DNA from: Xylophilus rhododendri | Lineage (GTDB): Bacteria > Pseudomonadota > Gammaproteobacteria > Burkholderiales > Burkholderiaceae_C | Assembly: GCF_009906855.1 (NCBI RefSeq) | Contig: NZ_CP047650.1 | Coordinates: 3,286,001 to 3,350,000, forward strand | Reading direction: 5' to 3' | DNA length: 64,000 nt | Shown: positions 50,223-58,925 of the stretch, piece by piece | How positions within the stretch are numbered: position 1 is the first letter of the stretch | Layout: each line of letters opens with the position of its first letter | Notes under the pieces: generated by a model | Told to the model about the DNA's origin: nothing | Databases searched by the model: none | The model's input: only the letters and a program-made list of their open reading frames with translations | Translations under genes and position numbers: made by a program

Positions 50223-50942
50223 AGTAACAGAAACAGGAGCAGCAACCCGCCCCAAAACCCCATCCAGAACAATAGCCTGCAAGCTGCCAACAGCCTCCTC
50301 GAAGAACACAGGATCGTCCAGCGTCCGCCCCGTCAAAGCCTGCACCTGCACCCCAAAATCCGCATAGTGCTGCGTGGTGGCCCACAAAGCGAAGATCAGA
50401 TGGTGAGGCTCGACAGCCGCCAGCCGCCCATCCGCCACCCAGGCCCGAATGACGTCGGACTTGCGCTCGACCAAGTCCCGCAACTCCCGCCCCAGCTCAT
50501 CGCGCAGCAGCGGTGCACCCTGCACCATTTCCAGACAGAACAGCCGCGAAGCCTCGGGACTGTCCCGAGACACCACCAGCTTGCGCCGGATGTAGTCCGA
50601 GATCGCCTCCCGCGGATCCTGCTCCACGCTGAACCCCCGCAAGGGCTCCAGCCAGACGGTCAGCAGCTGCCGCAGCACCTGCACATACAGGTCCTCCTTG
50701 TTGGCGAAGTAATAGAGCAGATTGCTCTTGGAGACATCCGCCCGCGCCGCCACCTGGTCCACCGTGGTGCCATGCAGCCCGAAGCGCGAGAACAAGCCCA
50801 GGGCGGCCTGCAGGATCACGCTGCGTTTGTCCTCCGCCTGCCGCGGCCGGCGAACGGCCGATGCAGGACCTCGCTTGGCGGCCACCCGCGCGCGCACGGC
50901 TTTCTTTTTCACGGCCACCAAGGGCTTCTTCTGGATAGGCAT
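50151..50942 (-). CDS. rutR: RutR-like TetR-family regulator
   Basis: 263 aa. A basic N-terminal tail (KKPLVAVKKKAVRARVAAKR) precedes the HTH (SRFGLHGTTVDQVAARADVS, KSNLLYYFANKEDLY), with the RutR-type C-terminal domain after it. RutR senses uracil/thymine. Residues ~241-263 (ending LSLLRQRK) and the stop are encoded by the inverted repeat, so the native tail was replaced. A near-perfect RutR box lies 44 bp upstream in the divergent spacer. The symbol is tentative. Confidence 0.82.
   Translation of the reverse strand: MPIQKKPLVAVKKKAVRARVAAKRGPASAVRRPRQAEDKRSVILQAALGLFSRFGLHGTTVDQVAARADVSKSNLLYYFANKEDLYVQVLRQLLTVWLEPLRGFSVEQDPREAISDYIRRKLVVSRDSPEASRLFCLEMVQGAPLLRDELGRELRDLVERKSDVIRAWVADGRLAAVEPHHLIFALWATTQHYADFGVQVQALTGRTLDDPVFFEEAVGSLQAIVLDGVLGRVAAPVSVTPAEGGAGAARPRPRSLSLLRQRK
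50153..50178. repeat. Intact 26-bp palindromic repeat
   Basis: ACTTTCTTTG, centre GCGAAG, CAAAGAAAGT. Perfect 10-bp arms. It would form a hairpin in RNA from either strand and could act as a bidirectional terminator. The RutR-like stop codon (50151-50153) touches it. Confidence 0.85.
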
Positions 50943-50985
50943 GCGGACAAGTGTGGCCCAGCGCCCAGCAGGCCGACAAGCGCTT

Positions 50986-51006
50986 TTGACCATTTGGTCC
51001 AAATGG
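50986..51006. promoter_or_regulatory. RutR-box operator between rutR and the oxygenase operon
   Basis: TTGACCATTTGGTCCA (50986-51001) matches the RutR consensus TTGACCANNTGGTCAA with one mismatch. A second, overlapping palindrome is CCATTTG, GTC, CAAATGG (50990-51006). The location in the divergent spacer fits autoregulation and control of the operon. Confidence 0.8.
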
Positions 51007-51057
51007 CACGGACCTTGCATTCCGCCCCGCCAGCACCGAACACCGCGAGGCAAAGCC

Positions 51058-52059
51058 ATGACCCTGTTGTCCGTTCCCGTGATCGACCTGTCGCCCTGGT
51101 TCGAGGGCTCCCCCGAAGGCAAGGCCGCCGTCGCCCGCGCGGTGGACGAGGCATGCCGCAGCATCGGTTTCCTGGTGATCACCCACCATGGAATCGACCC
51201 CGCGCTGATCGAGCGCGTGGCCGCCGCATCGCGCACCTTCTTCGCCCTGCCGCTGGCCGACAAGCGCCGGGTGGACCGCCCGCGCGAGGACGCCGTGCGC
51301 GGCTTCAGCGCGGTGGGCGAGGAGGGCCTGTCGTACAGCCTGGAAGAGCAGGCCCCGGGCGACCTGAAGGAGTCCTTCTCCATCGGCCCTTCCGGCGTGC
51401 CCGAGGACGATTACCACCGCGGCCCGGCCGCAGGCGCCCACTTCGAGCCCAACCGCTGGCCCGACATCCCGGGCTTCCGCGAGGCCTATACCGAGTACTT
51501 CGACGCGATGAGCCAACTGGCACGCGAGCTGATGCGCATCTTCGCCCTGGCCCTGAAGCTCGACGAACGCTTCTTCGACGACAAGATCGACAGACACATC
51601 AGCATGTTCCGCGTGCTGAGCTACCCGCCCCAGCGCGAGGCCCCGCTGCCCGGCCAGCTGCGTGCCGGCGCGCACAGCGACTACGGCAGCCTGACCATCG
51701 TGCTGCCCGACGACAAGGGCCTGCAGGTCTTCAACAAGGCCGGCCAGTGGGTGGACGTGCCGCTGGTGCCCGGCAGCCTGGTGGTCAACATCGCCGACCT
51801 GATGATGCAGTGGACCAACGACCAGTGGATCTCCACCCTGCACCGGGTCGACAACCCGCCCTTCGAGACGGCCGGCGGCAACCGCCGCCAGTCGCTGGTG
51901 TTCTTCCACCAGCCCAACTACGACGCCGTCGTGGAATGCCTGCCGAGCTGCCTGGCGCCGGGCGAGGCACCGAAGTACGCGCCAGTGACTTCGGGCGACC
52001 ACCTCACCTCCAAGTTCGTCAAGCAGACGACCTTCGGCGGCACCAAGGCCATGGCCTGA
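51058..52059 (+). CDS. Isopenicillin-N-synthase-like 2OG-Fe(II) oxygenase
   Basis: 333 aa. The N-terminal DIOX_N-like part (VPVIDLSPWF, SIGFLVITHHGID) precedes the catalytic jelly roll. Iron ligands are His206 and Asp208 (HSDYG) and His262 (TLHRV). The 2-oxoglutarate anchor is Arg277-x-Ser279. It oxidises an unknown small molecule. The RutR box in front and the nucleoside-type transporter behind suggest a pyrimidine or related base; fungal thymine 7-hydroxylase belongs to the same superfamily. Confidence 0.87.
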   Translation: MTLLSVPVIDLSPWFEGSPEGKAAVARAVDEACRSIGFLVITHHGIDPALIERVAAASRTFFALPLADKRRVDRPREDAVRGFSAVGEEGLSYSLEEQAPGDLKESFSIGPSGVPEDDYHRGPAAGAHFEPNRWPDIPGFREAYTEYFDAMSQLARELMRIFALALKLDERFFDDKIDRHISMFRVLSYPPQREAPLPGQLRAGAHSDYGSLTIVLPDDKGLQVFNKAGQWVDVPLVPGSLVVNIADLMMQWTNDQWISTLHRVDNPPFETAGGNRRQSLVFFHQPNYDAVVECLPSCLAPGEAPKYAPVTSGDHLTSKFVKQTTFGGTKAMA

Positions 52060-52076
52060 GGACGCAGCGAACGGCG

Positions 52077-52478
52077 ATGGCGCATCTCTCCTACGTCAAC
52101 ATCTTCGCGCACGACATCGTGGCGCTGAGCGGCTTCTACCAGCGGGTCTTCGGCTTCGCCGAGATCGAGGCGATCCGCTCTCCCATCTTCCGCGGCCTGG
52201 ACACCGGCCGCAGCAGCCTGGGCTTCAACGCGGCCGAGGCCTACGGGCTGCTCAAGCTCGACGAGCATGCCGAGACGCAGGGTGTGAAGTTCCTGCTCAA
52301 CATCGATGTCGATTCCCTCGACGAGGTCGATGCCACCGTGCCGCGCGCGCTGGCCGAGGGCGCCACGCTGATCAAGGCGCCCTACGAGACCTACTACCAC
52401 TGGTACCAGGCGGTGCTGCTGGACCCGGAGGGCAATGTCTTCCGCATCAATTTCATGATGGACCGCGAGGCGGTCTGA
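52077..52478 (+). CDS. VOC-family (glyoxalase/dioxygenase fold) protein
   Basis: 133 aa, one VOC unit pair: MAHLSYVNIFAHDIVALSGF opens the first beta-alpha-beta module, and LLDPEGNVFRINFMM ends the second. The family includes metal-dependent isomerases and lyases. It lies 17 nt after the oxygenase and may act on its product. Confidence 0.85.
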   Translation: MAHLSYVNIFAHDIVALSGFYQRVFGFAEIEAIRSPIFRGLDTGRSSLGFNAAEAYGLLKLDEHAETQGVKFLLNIDVDSLDEVDATVPRALAEGATLIKAPYETYYHWYQAVLLDPEGNVFRINFMMDREAV

Positions 52479-52515
52479 GCTTGCTTTCTTCTTCATCTCC
52501 CCAACGAGGTATCCC

Positions 52516-53616
52516 ATGTCCGTCAAGCGTTCGATGAGCGGCGTCTTCGCCCTGCTGGCCCTGGCCGCCGTGTCCCTGCAGGCGCATGCGCAGGCGGCGG
52601 CCCAGGGCTTCACCCTCAAGGGCAAGCCCAAGATCGCCATGATCTATTTCGGCCCCAAGAACGACGGCGGCTGGACCCAGGCCTTCGACGAAGCACGGGT
52701 GAAGGTGGAGGCCGCGCTCGGCCAGAAGATCCAGTTCGTGGAGAGCGTTCCGGAAGACGCCTCGGCCATCAAGCCGGCGGCCGAGAAGTTCATCCAGCGC
52801 GGCGCCAACATCGTCATCGGCACCGCCTTTGGTTATTCGGACGCCTTCAAGGAACTGGCCGCCAAGTATCCGGACGTGGCCTTCCTCAACGGCTCGGGCA
52901 CCACCAACGGGCCCAATCTCGAATCCTTCTACGGCCGCACCTACGAGAGCCAGTACCTCTGCGGCATGGCGGCCGGCGCGGCATCGAAGAGCGGCAAGCT
53001 GGGCTTCGTCGCCGCCAACCCCTTCGGCGTGGTGAACTGGACGGTGAACGCCTTCGCCCTCGGCGCGCAGAAGATGAACCCGGCCGCCACCGTCACCGTG
53101 ATCTACACCGGCGCCTGGAACGACCCGGTGAAGGAACGCGCCGCCGCCATGGCGCTGATCGACCAGGGTGCCGACGTGATCGGCCAGCACGTCGATTCGC
53201 CCACGCCCCAGCTCGTCGCCCAGGAGCGCGGTGTGTACGGCACCGGCCACCACCGCGACCTGCGCCAGTTCGCGCCCAAGGCCACGCTGTGTTCCTCGGT
53301 GTGGGTGTGGGACAAGTTCCTGGTGCCCGAACTGAAGAAGGTCATGGCCGGCAACTGGAAGCCCCAGCCCTACGGCGCCTTCATCGAGATGAAGGACGGC
53401 GGCACCGACATCGCCGGCTTCGGCCCCGGCGTGCCCAAGGACAAGGCCGCCGCGATCACCGCCGAGCGCGACGCGATCATGAAGGGCAAGCAGGTCTACG
53501 CCGGCCCGCTGAAAGACCGCGACGGCAAGGAGCGGGTGGCCGCCGGCGCCACGCTGTCGGATGCCGACCTGTGGAAGATGGACTGGTACGTCAAGGGCGT
53601 GATCACGCAGAAGTGA
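52516..53616 (+). CDS. BMP/PnrA-family ABC transporter substrate-binding protein
   Basis: 366 aa with a signal peptide (MSVKRSMSGVFALLALAAVS, cut near AHAQAAAQ); there is no lipobox. IAMIYFGPKNDGGWTQAFDE is the family opening. Bmp/PnrA proteins bind purine and other nucleosides or related bases. The ATPase and two permeases follow directly. The ligand is inferred to be a nucleobase or nucleoside. Confidence 0.9.
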   Translation: MSVKRSMSGVFALLALAAVSLQAHAQAAAQGFTLKGKPKIAMIYFGPKNDGGWTQAFDEARVKVEAALGQKIQFVESVPEDASAIKPAAEKFIQRGANIVIGTAFGYSDAFKELAAKYPDVAFLNGSGTTNGPNLESFYGRTYESQYLCGMAAGAASKSGKLGFVAANPFGVVNWTVNAFALGAQKMNPAATVTVIYTGAWNDPVKERAAAMALIDQGADVIGQHVDSPTPQLVAQERGVYGTGHHRDLRQFAPKATLCSSVWVWDKFLVPELKKVMAGNWKPQPYGAFIEMKDGGTDIAGFGPGVPKDKAAAITAERDAIMKGKQVYAGPLKDRDGKERVAAGATLSDADLWKMDWYVKGVITQK

Positions 53617-53624
53617 CGACCACG

Positions 53625-55130
53625 ATGCCCGGCCATGCGCTCGAACTGTCGGGCATCCACAAATCCTTCGACGGCTTCGTCGCCCTGGCCGACGCGCAGT
53701 TCTCGGCGCGCTGGGGCGAGGTGCATGCCCTGCTGGGCGAGAACGGCGCGGGCAAGTCCTCGCTGATGAACATCGCCGCCGGTCTCTATGCGCCCGAGGC
53801 CGGCGAGCTGCTGGTGGACGGCAACGCGGTGCGCCTGGGTGGCCCGCGCGATGCGGCACGCCACCGCATCGGCATGGTGCACCAGCACTTCAAGCTGGTG
53901 GCGCCGTTCAGCGTGGCGGAGAACATCCTGCTGGGCCTGCCCACGCCCGACGATGCCGAGGAATCCGGCTATCGCAAGCGGCTGGGCCGGGTGCGCAACG
54001 AGATCCTCACCCAGGCCCATGCGCTGGGCTTCGAGATCGACCCGGACCGGCGGGTGGACAAGCTCTCCGTGGCCGAGCAGCAGCGGGTGGAGATCCTCAA
54101 GGTGCTGCTGGCCGGCGCCCGCATCCTCATCCTGGACGAACCGACCGCCGTGCTCACCGACCAGGAGGCCGCGCGCCTGCTGGCCACCGTGCGCCGGCTG
54201 GCCGAGGGCGGAACAGCGGTGGTGCTGGTCACCCACAAGATGGCCGACGTGATGCGTTATGCCGACCGGGTGACGGTGATGCGCGGCGGCCGCACCATCG
54301 CCACGGTCGATCCCGGCCAGAGTTCCGAGTCCGACCTGGTGCGCCTGACCGTGGGCGAGGCCGCACCGCCGCCACAGCGCACCGTGGCGCCGCGCGGCGC
54401 CGCCCGGCTGCAGCTGCAGGACATCCGCGCCGGCATGCTCGACGGCCTGTCGATGACGGTGCATGCCGGCGAGATCTACGGCCTGGCCGGCGTCGGCGGC
54501 AACGGCCAGGGCGAGCTGGCCCAGGCCATCATGGGCCTGCTGCCCCTGTCGCAAGGCCGCATGGAACTGGAAGGCTTCGGCGACCTGACCCAGGCCAGCA
54601 CGGTGCAGCGCCGTGAACTCGGCATCGCCGCCATCCCGGCCGACCGCTACGGCCTGGCCCTGGCCGGCGCGCTGACGGTGGCCGAGAACTTCGGCATCGG
54701 CCAGGTGCATGCCGGCCGCTACGGCCGGGCCGGCCGGCTGGACCGGCGCCGCATGGAGGCCGATGCGGCCGAGGCGGTGAAGGCCTTCGACGTGCTCGGC
54801 GTGCGCTCGCTCAGGCAGAAGGCCGCGCTGCTGTCCGGCGGCAATGCCCAGAAGCTGGTGCTGGCCCGCGAGTTCGGCCGCAAGCCGCGCCTGGTGCTGG
54901 CGCACAGCCCGAGCCGCGGCCTCGACGTGCGTGCCGGCGCCCAGGTGCACGAACGCCTGCGCGCAGCGCGCGATGGTGGCGCGGCGGTGCTGCTGATCAG
55001 CGAGGATCTCGACGAGGTGCTGGCCCTGGCCGACCGCGTCGGTGTCATCGTGCGCGGCCGCATCGTGGCGGAATTTGCCGCGCCGGCCGAACGCCAGGCC
55101 ATCGGCCAGGCGATGGTGGCGCATGCCTGA
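53625..55130 (+). CDS. Nucleoside-type ABC transporter ATPase (two NBDs)
   Basis: 501 aa, a fused pair of ATPase domains as in YufO/NupO. Domain 1 has Walker A GENGAGKS, signature LSVAEQQ, and LILDEPTAVL. Domain 2 lacks the Walker Lys (GVGGNGQGE) but keeps LSGGNAQK, a degenerate site common in this family. A GTG at 53613, overlapping the preceding stop, is an alternative start. The stop overlaps the permease ATG. Confidence 0.9.
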   Translation: MPGHALELSGIHKSFDGFVALADAQFSARWGEVHALLGENGAGKSSLMNIAAGLYAPEAGELLVDGNAVRLGGPRDAARHRIGMVHQHFKLVAPFSVAENILLGLPTPDDAEESGYRKRLGRVRNEILTQAHALGFEIDPDRRVDKLSVAEQQRVEILKVLLAGARILILDEPTAVLTDQEAARLLATVRRLAEGGTAVVLVTHKMADVMRYADRVTVMRGGRTIATVDPGQSSESDLVRLTVGEAAPPPQRTVAPRGAARLQLQDIRAGMLDGLSMTVHAGEIYGLAGVGGNGQGELAQAIMGLLPLSQGRMELEGFGDLTQASTVQRRELGIAAIPADRYGLALAGALTVAENFGIGQVHAGRYGRAGRLDRRRMEADAAEAVKAFDVLGVRSLRQKAALLSGGNAQKLVLAREFGRKPRLVLAHSPSRGLDVRAGAQVHERLRAARDGGAAVLLISEDLDEVLALADRVGVIVRGRIVAEFAAPAERQAIGQAMVAHA

Positions 55131-56229
55131 ATCCCCATCTTCCGCACCCCGCCGCTTCGTGCCCCTGCTGGAGCGCCGCTACACCCTCGAACTGCGCCAG
55201 CAGCTGGGCTGGCCGCAGCAGGTGCTGGTCCTGGCGCTGGCCGTCTTCGCAGGGCTCTTCATCAGCGGCGCCATCCTGGTCGCGGCCGGTGTCTCGCCGG
55301 CCGACCTGCTCAACGAATTCATCGTCCAGACCTTCACCGATCCGGAGAACCTGCGTGCCGTGCTGTTCCAGGCCGCGCCCATGGTGATGGTGGGGCTGGC
55401 GGCGGCGCTGGCCTTCCGGGCGCGTTTCTGGAACCTGGGGCTGGAGGGCCAGATGATCTGGGGCGCCATCGGCGCCACCTTCGTCTCCATCCACGAGATC
55501 GGCCCGCCCGCCCTGCGCATGTGGCTGATGGCCGGCGCGGCCCTGGCCTGCGGGCTGGCCTGGAGCGTTTTCCCCCTGGCGCTGAAGATGCGCTTGGGCA
55601 TCAACGAGATCATCTCCAGCCTGATGCTCAACTACGTGGCGGCCAACTTCCTGCTGCACCTGGTCTACGGCGCCTGGAAGGACCCGAAGGACTCTTTCCC
55701 CTACTCGCCCAAGTTCCAGCCCTTCGAGCGCCTGCCGGAGATCTTCGACGGCTTCTCCAGCGCCATCGTGCTGGCCGCCGTGGTCGCCCTGCTGGCCTGG
55801 TGGTTCGTGGACCGAAGCCGCGCCGGGCTCTACCTGCGTTTCATCCACGCCAGCCAGCGGGTGGCCGATGCGGTGGGGGTGCCGGTGCGGCGGCTGGTGA
55901 TGGCCTCGGTGCTGCTGTCGGGCGCGCTGGCCGGTCTGGCGGGCTTCATGGTGGCGGCGGGGCAGGAGGGGCGGCTGACCCAGGCCTTCTACAACGGCTA
56001 TGGCTTCAGCGGCATCCTGATCGCCTTCCTGGCCCGCAACAACCCGCTGGCCGCGAGTGTGGTCGCCGTGGTGGTGGCCACGCTCTTCGTGGCCGGACGC
56101 AGCCTGCAGGTGTTCTACCAAATCCCGTTCTCGATGGTGCAGCTGATCCAGGCCATCCTGGTGGTCTGCGTGGCCTCGTCGGACTTCTTCATCCGCCACC
56201 GCATCCGCGCCGTGGGAGCGGTGCACTGA
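55123..56229 (+). CDS. Nucleoside-type ABC transporter permease 1
   Basis: 368 aa, BPD_transp_2 type, many membrane helices. Family motifs FWNLGLEGQMIWGAIGA and LGINEIISSLMLNYVAANFL are clear; they match YufP/NupP. ATG 55123 overlaps the ATPase stop by 8 nt. Confidence 0.9.
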   Translation: MPESPSSAPRRFVPLLERRYTLELRQQLGWPQQVLVLALAVFAGLFISGAILVAAGVSPADLLNEFIVQTFTDPENLRAVLFQAAPMVMVGLAAALAFRARFWNLGLEGQMIWGAIGATFVSIHEIGPPALRMWLMAGAALACGLAWSVFPLALKMRLGINEIISSLMLNYVAANFLLHLVYGAWKDPKDSFPYSPKFQPFERLPEIFDGFSSAIVLAAVVALLAWWFVDRSRAGLYLRFIHASQRVADAVGVPVRRLVMASVLLSGALAGLAGFMVAAGQEGRLTQAFYNGYGFSGILIAFLARNNPLAASVVAVVVATLFVAGRSLQVFYQIPFSMVQLIQAILVVCVASSDFFIRHRIRAVGAVH

Positions 56230-56239
56230 TACGCCGACC

Positions 56240-57166
56240 ATGGACCTGATCGCCAACTGGCTGGGCAATATGCCCGACGCCGCCGTCCCCTTCGCGCTGG
56301 CTGCGCTGGGGCTCATCGTGTCCGAACGCGCGGGCGTGCTGTCGCTGGGCGCCGAGGGGCTGATGCTGGTCGGCGCGCTGGCCGGCATCGGCGTGCAGCT
56401 GGCGGTGCACGAGCCGGGCATCGCCCTCATCGGCTCGATGCTGGCCGCTGCCGCCGTCTCGGTGCTGTTCGCGGTGATGGTGGTGTGGCTGCGGGTGAAC
56501 CAGGTGATCGCCGGGCTGGCGCTGGTATTCTTCTGCCAGGGGCTGACCGGGCTGCTGGGCACGTTGCTGGGCTGGACCAACCAGCCGGTCACCGGCCTCA
56601 CGGCGGTGGCGCTCGGCCCGCTGGTGCAGCTGCCGGTGGTGGGCAAGCTGTTCCACCAGAACGTGGTGGTGTACCTGGTGCCTTTCATCATCGCCGGCGT
56701 GGTGCTGTACCTCAACCGCAGCGTGGCCGGCCTGCGCCTGCGCGCGGTGGGCGAGAACCCGCAGGCGGCGGACGCCGCCGGCATCCCGGTGCTGCGCACC
56801 CGTTTCCTGGCCATCGTCGCCGGCTCGGCGCTGGTGGGGCTGGCGGGCGGCTACATCGCCGTCATCAGCACCAAGCTGTGGATCGCCGGCATGACCGGCG
56901 GGCGCGGCTGGATCGCGGTGGGCCTGGTCATCTTCGCCCGCTGGTCGCCCTGGCGGGCCTTCGCCGGCGCGCTGCTCTTCGGCGGCATCGAGACACTCAT
57001 CCCCCAACTCTCGGCCGCCGGCATCGCCATGCCGCAGTACTTCGTGCTGATGACGCCTTATCTCGTCACCCTGGGCGTGATGGTCTGGGTGGCCGTCACC
57101 CGGCGCGGCGCCGACGAAACCCCCGGCGCCCTGGGCGAGCCCTACCTCCGCGAAGAACGCCGATAG
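56240..57166 (+). CDS. Nucleoside-type ABC transporter permease 2
   Basis: 308 aa, BPD_transp_2 type, about eight to ten membrane helices. SERAGVLSLGAEGLMLVGAL and MTGGRGWIAVGLVIFARWSP are the YufQ/NupQ motifs. It pairs with permease 1. Confidence 0.9.
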   Translation: MDLIANWLGNMPDAAVPFALAALGLIVSERAGVLSLGAEGLMLVGALAGIGVQLAVHEPGIALIGSMLAAAAVSVLFAVMVVWLRVNQVIAGLALVFFCQGLTGLLGTLLGWTNQPVTGLTAVALGPLVQLPVVGKLFHQNVVVYLVPFIIAGVVLYLNRSVAGLRLRAVGENPQAADAAGIPVLRTRFLAIVAGSALVGLAGGYIAVISTKLWIAGMTGGRGWIAVGLVIFARWSPWRAFAGALLFGGIETLIPQLSAAGIAMPQYFVLMTPYLVTLGVMVWVAVTRRGADETPGALGEPYLREERR

Positions 57167-57180
57167 CCCCGGCATCCATC

Positions 57181-57861
57181 ATGCAAGCCTACGTCTACGA
57201 ACAGCCCCGCGAACTCGACCCCGCCGGGTTCGCCGACTACCTGAACCCGGCCACGACCGCCGTCATCTCCATCGACATGCACCGCGGCCATCTGGACGAG
57301 TCGCCCGACTGTCCCTGCCCCGCACCGCGTGCCCGCGACCTGGTCGCGCCGCTCGATGCTTTCCACGCGCAGGTGCGAGCGCTCGGCGTGCGCCTGGTGC
57401 ATGTGCGCGCCACCGTGCGCCCCAACGGCGAGGACGACTTGAACGGCATCCCCGCCGCCTGGCGCCGCACCTTCCCCTTGTACGTGGGCGAGATCCCCAA
57501 CTCCGCCGGCCATGCGATCGAGGGATCGAAGTGGACCGAGTGGTGCACCCATGTCGAGCCCACCGACATGCAGGTCAGCACCAAACGCCGCCTGTCGGCC
57601 TTCTATCCCAGCGACCTGGATTTCCTGCTGCGCAACCAGCGCATCGAGACGGTGGTGCTGGACGGCGGCTTCACCGACTGCTGCGTGCTCAACACCGCCT
57701 TCGATGCCAACAACTACAACTACCGGGTGATCGTGCTGCGCGACCTGGTGCGCGGCACCGATGCGCACCTGGAGGGGGCGGCGCTCAGCATGGTGTCGCT
57801 GCACCTGGGGCTGGTGATGGATTCGCAGGAACTGCTGCGGGTGTGGCGGGCCGCGGCCTGA
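57181..57861 (+). CDS. Isochorismatase-family cysteine hydrolase
   Basis: 226 aa. The catalytic triad is Asp32 (ISIDMHRGH), Lys135 (VSTKRRLS) and a Cys at 167/168 (GFTDCCVLNTAFDA). This family includes RutB (ureidoacrylate amidohydrolase of pyrimidine breakdown), biuret and carbamoyl-sarcosine hydrolases. As the last gene of the RutR-box operon it may hydrolyse an amide or carbamoyl intermediate. Similarity to RutB is limited to the fold motifs. Confidence 0.87.
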   Translation: MQAYVYEQPRELDPAGFADYLNPATTAVISIDMHRGHLDESPDCPCPAPRARDLVAPLDAFHAQVRALGVRLVHVRATVRPNGEDDLNGIPAAWRRTFPLYVGEIPNSAGHAIEGSKWTEWCTHVEPTDMQVSTKRRLSAFYPSDLDFLLRNQRIETVVLDGGFTDCCVLNTAFDANNYNYRVIVLRDLVRGTDAHLEGAALSMVSLHLGLVMDSQELLRVWRAAA

Positions 57862-57871
57862 GGCGCGCGCT

Positions 57872-58813
57872 TCAGCGCCGGTCGAAGAACTGCGTGTCGC
57901 CCAGGGCGACGGCGGTGCGCATGGATTCGTAGGCGGTCAGCACCCGGCCATAACTCCCCGGCCGTGTGCGCAGCATTCTTTCGACGCGTTCGAAGCGGCT
58001 GGCGTCGCAGTCCTCGCCGGCCGCGCAGCGCAGGGCGACATCGAACTCGTGCCGGTCGCATTGCAGGCCGGTGCCGCAGGGCAGCAGGTAGAGGGCCGAG
58101 GCCACGTCGGTGTCGGAATCCAGCGGATGGAAGTTGCCGTTGAGCATGAAACCCTTGCCGCCGTCGCGCGGTTGCAGCGCCAGGCGCCAGCCCAGGTCTT
58201 CGAAGACCAGCGGGTCTTCCATGCGCAGCACCTGGGTCACCGCCTGGCCGAGCCGTGCGGCCTGGGCCGGGTCCCTGGAATATTGTTCGAAGCTCGCGTG
58301 GTATTCGGCCACGGCCTTGACCAGGGGGTCTTGCGACAAACCGCTGCTCCACAGGTCCCGGGCCCGCGTTCGGGAGATTTCCTCCGAGACAAAATCCGCG
58401 CAGCGCATTTGCAGCTGCTTGCGTGCCAGATGCATGTGATGGGATTTGACGATTTCCGCGGCGGGGTGATCGGCCACCGGGCGGATATCGCCCGTCTCGG
58501 TTTTATCCGCCGAATCCTGGCATTGCCGCATGAATTTCACGGCGTAGAAATAACCGCCCTGTTCCGGATGCTGCAGCGCGTAGCTGAAAAACGCCCGCAT
58601 GTCGCCGCCGGCGTTGTAGCGGCGCAGGAGTTCGGCCGAGATGTTGGGCGGGTCCTTCGAGTCCTCCGCCGCCGGGCCGGACGCGGCCATGGCGGGCGCG
58701 GTATCGGCATCGCCATCCGATTGGTCCACATGCGCCAGCAGCATCGGATCGTGGTGCGCCCACAAAATGATGGTGGCGAGAATGGCCGCCATGGCGGAGA
58801 GGGTGAATTTCAT
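57872..58813 (-). CDS. Secreted or periplasmic protein of unknown function
   Basis: 313 aa from ATG 58813. The N-terminus MKFTLSAMAAILATIILWAH is a signal peptide or membrane anchor. The rest is helical with several cysteines (for example LLPCGTGLQCDRHEFDVALR and CAAGEDC), probably disulphide-bonded in the periplasm. I do not recognise a family. It is convergent with the hydrolase gene, 10 nt apart. Confidence 0.7.
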   Translation of the reverse strand: MKFTLSAMAAILATIILWAHHDPMLLAHVDQSDGDADTAPAMAASGPAAEDSKDPPNISAELLRRYNAGGDMRAFFSYALQHPEQGGYFYAVKFMRQCQDSADKTETGDIRPVADHPAAEIVKSHHMHLARKQLQMRCADFVSEEISRTRARDLWSSGLSQDPLVKAVAEYHASFEQYSRDPAQAARLGQAVTQVLRMEDPLVFEDLGWRLALQPRDGGKGFMLNGNFHPLDSDTDVASALYLLPCGTGLQCDRHEFDVALRCAAGEDCDASRFERVERMLRTRPGSYGRVLTAYESMRTAVALGDTQFFDRR

Positions 58814-58925
58814 GCGGCGGCATTTTGGAGCCGCCGCCGTCATCCCGGTAATCCTGTTTCAAGATGACTAATCTTCGATATTGAATGACTTGGTCTCGAA
58901 AACCCCGATTGCCGATATCAAGTCA

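Noticed and set aside
49479..50385. Several overlapping open frames in the inverted-repeat region
   Set aside because: They follow the repeat arms on both strands, differ between arms and have no domain; they look like chance frames in GC-rich repeat DNA.
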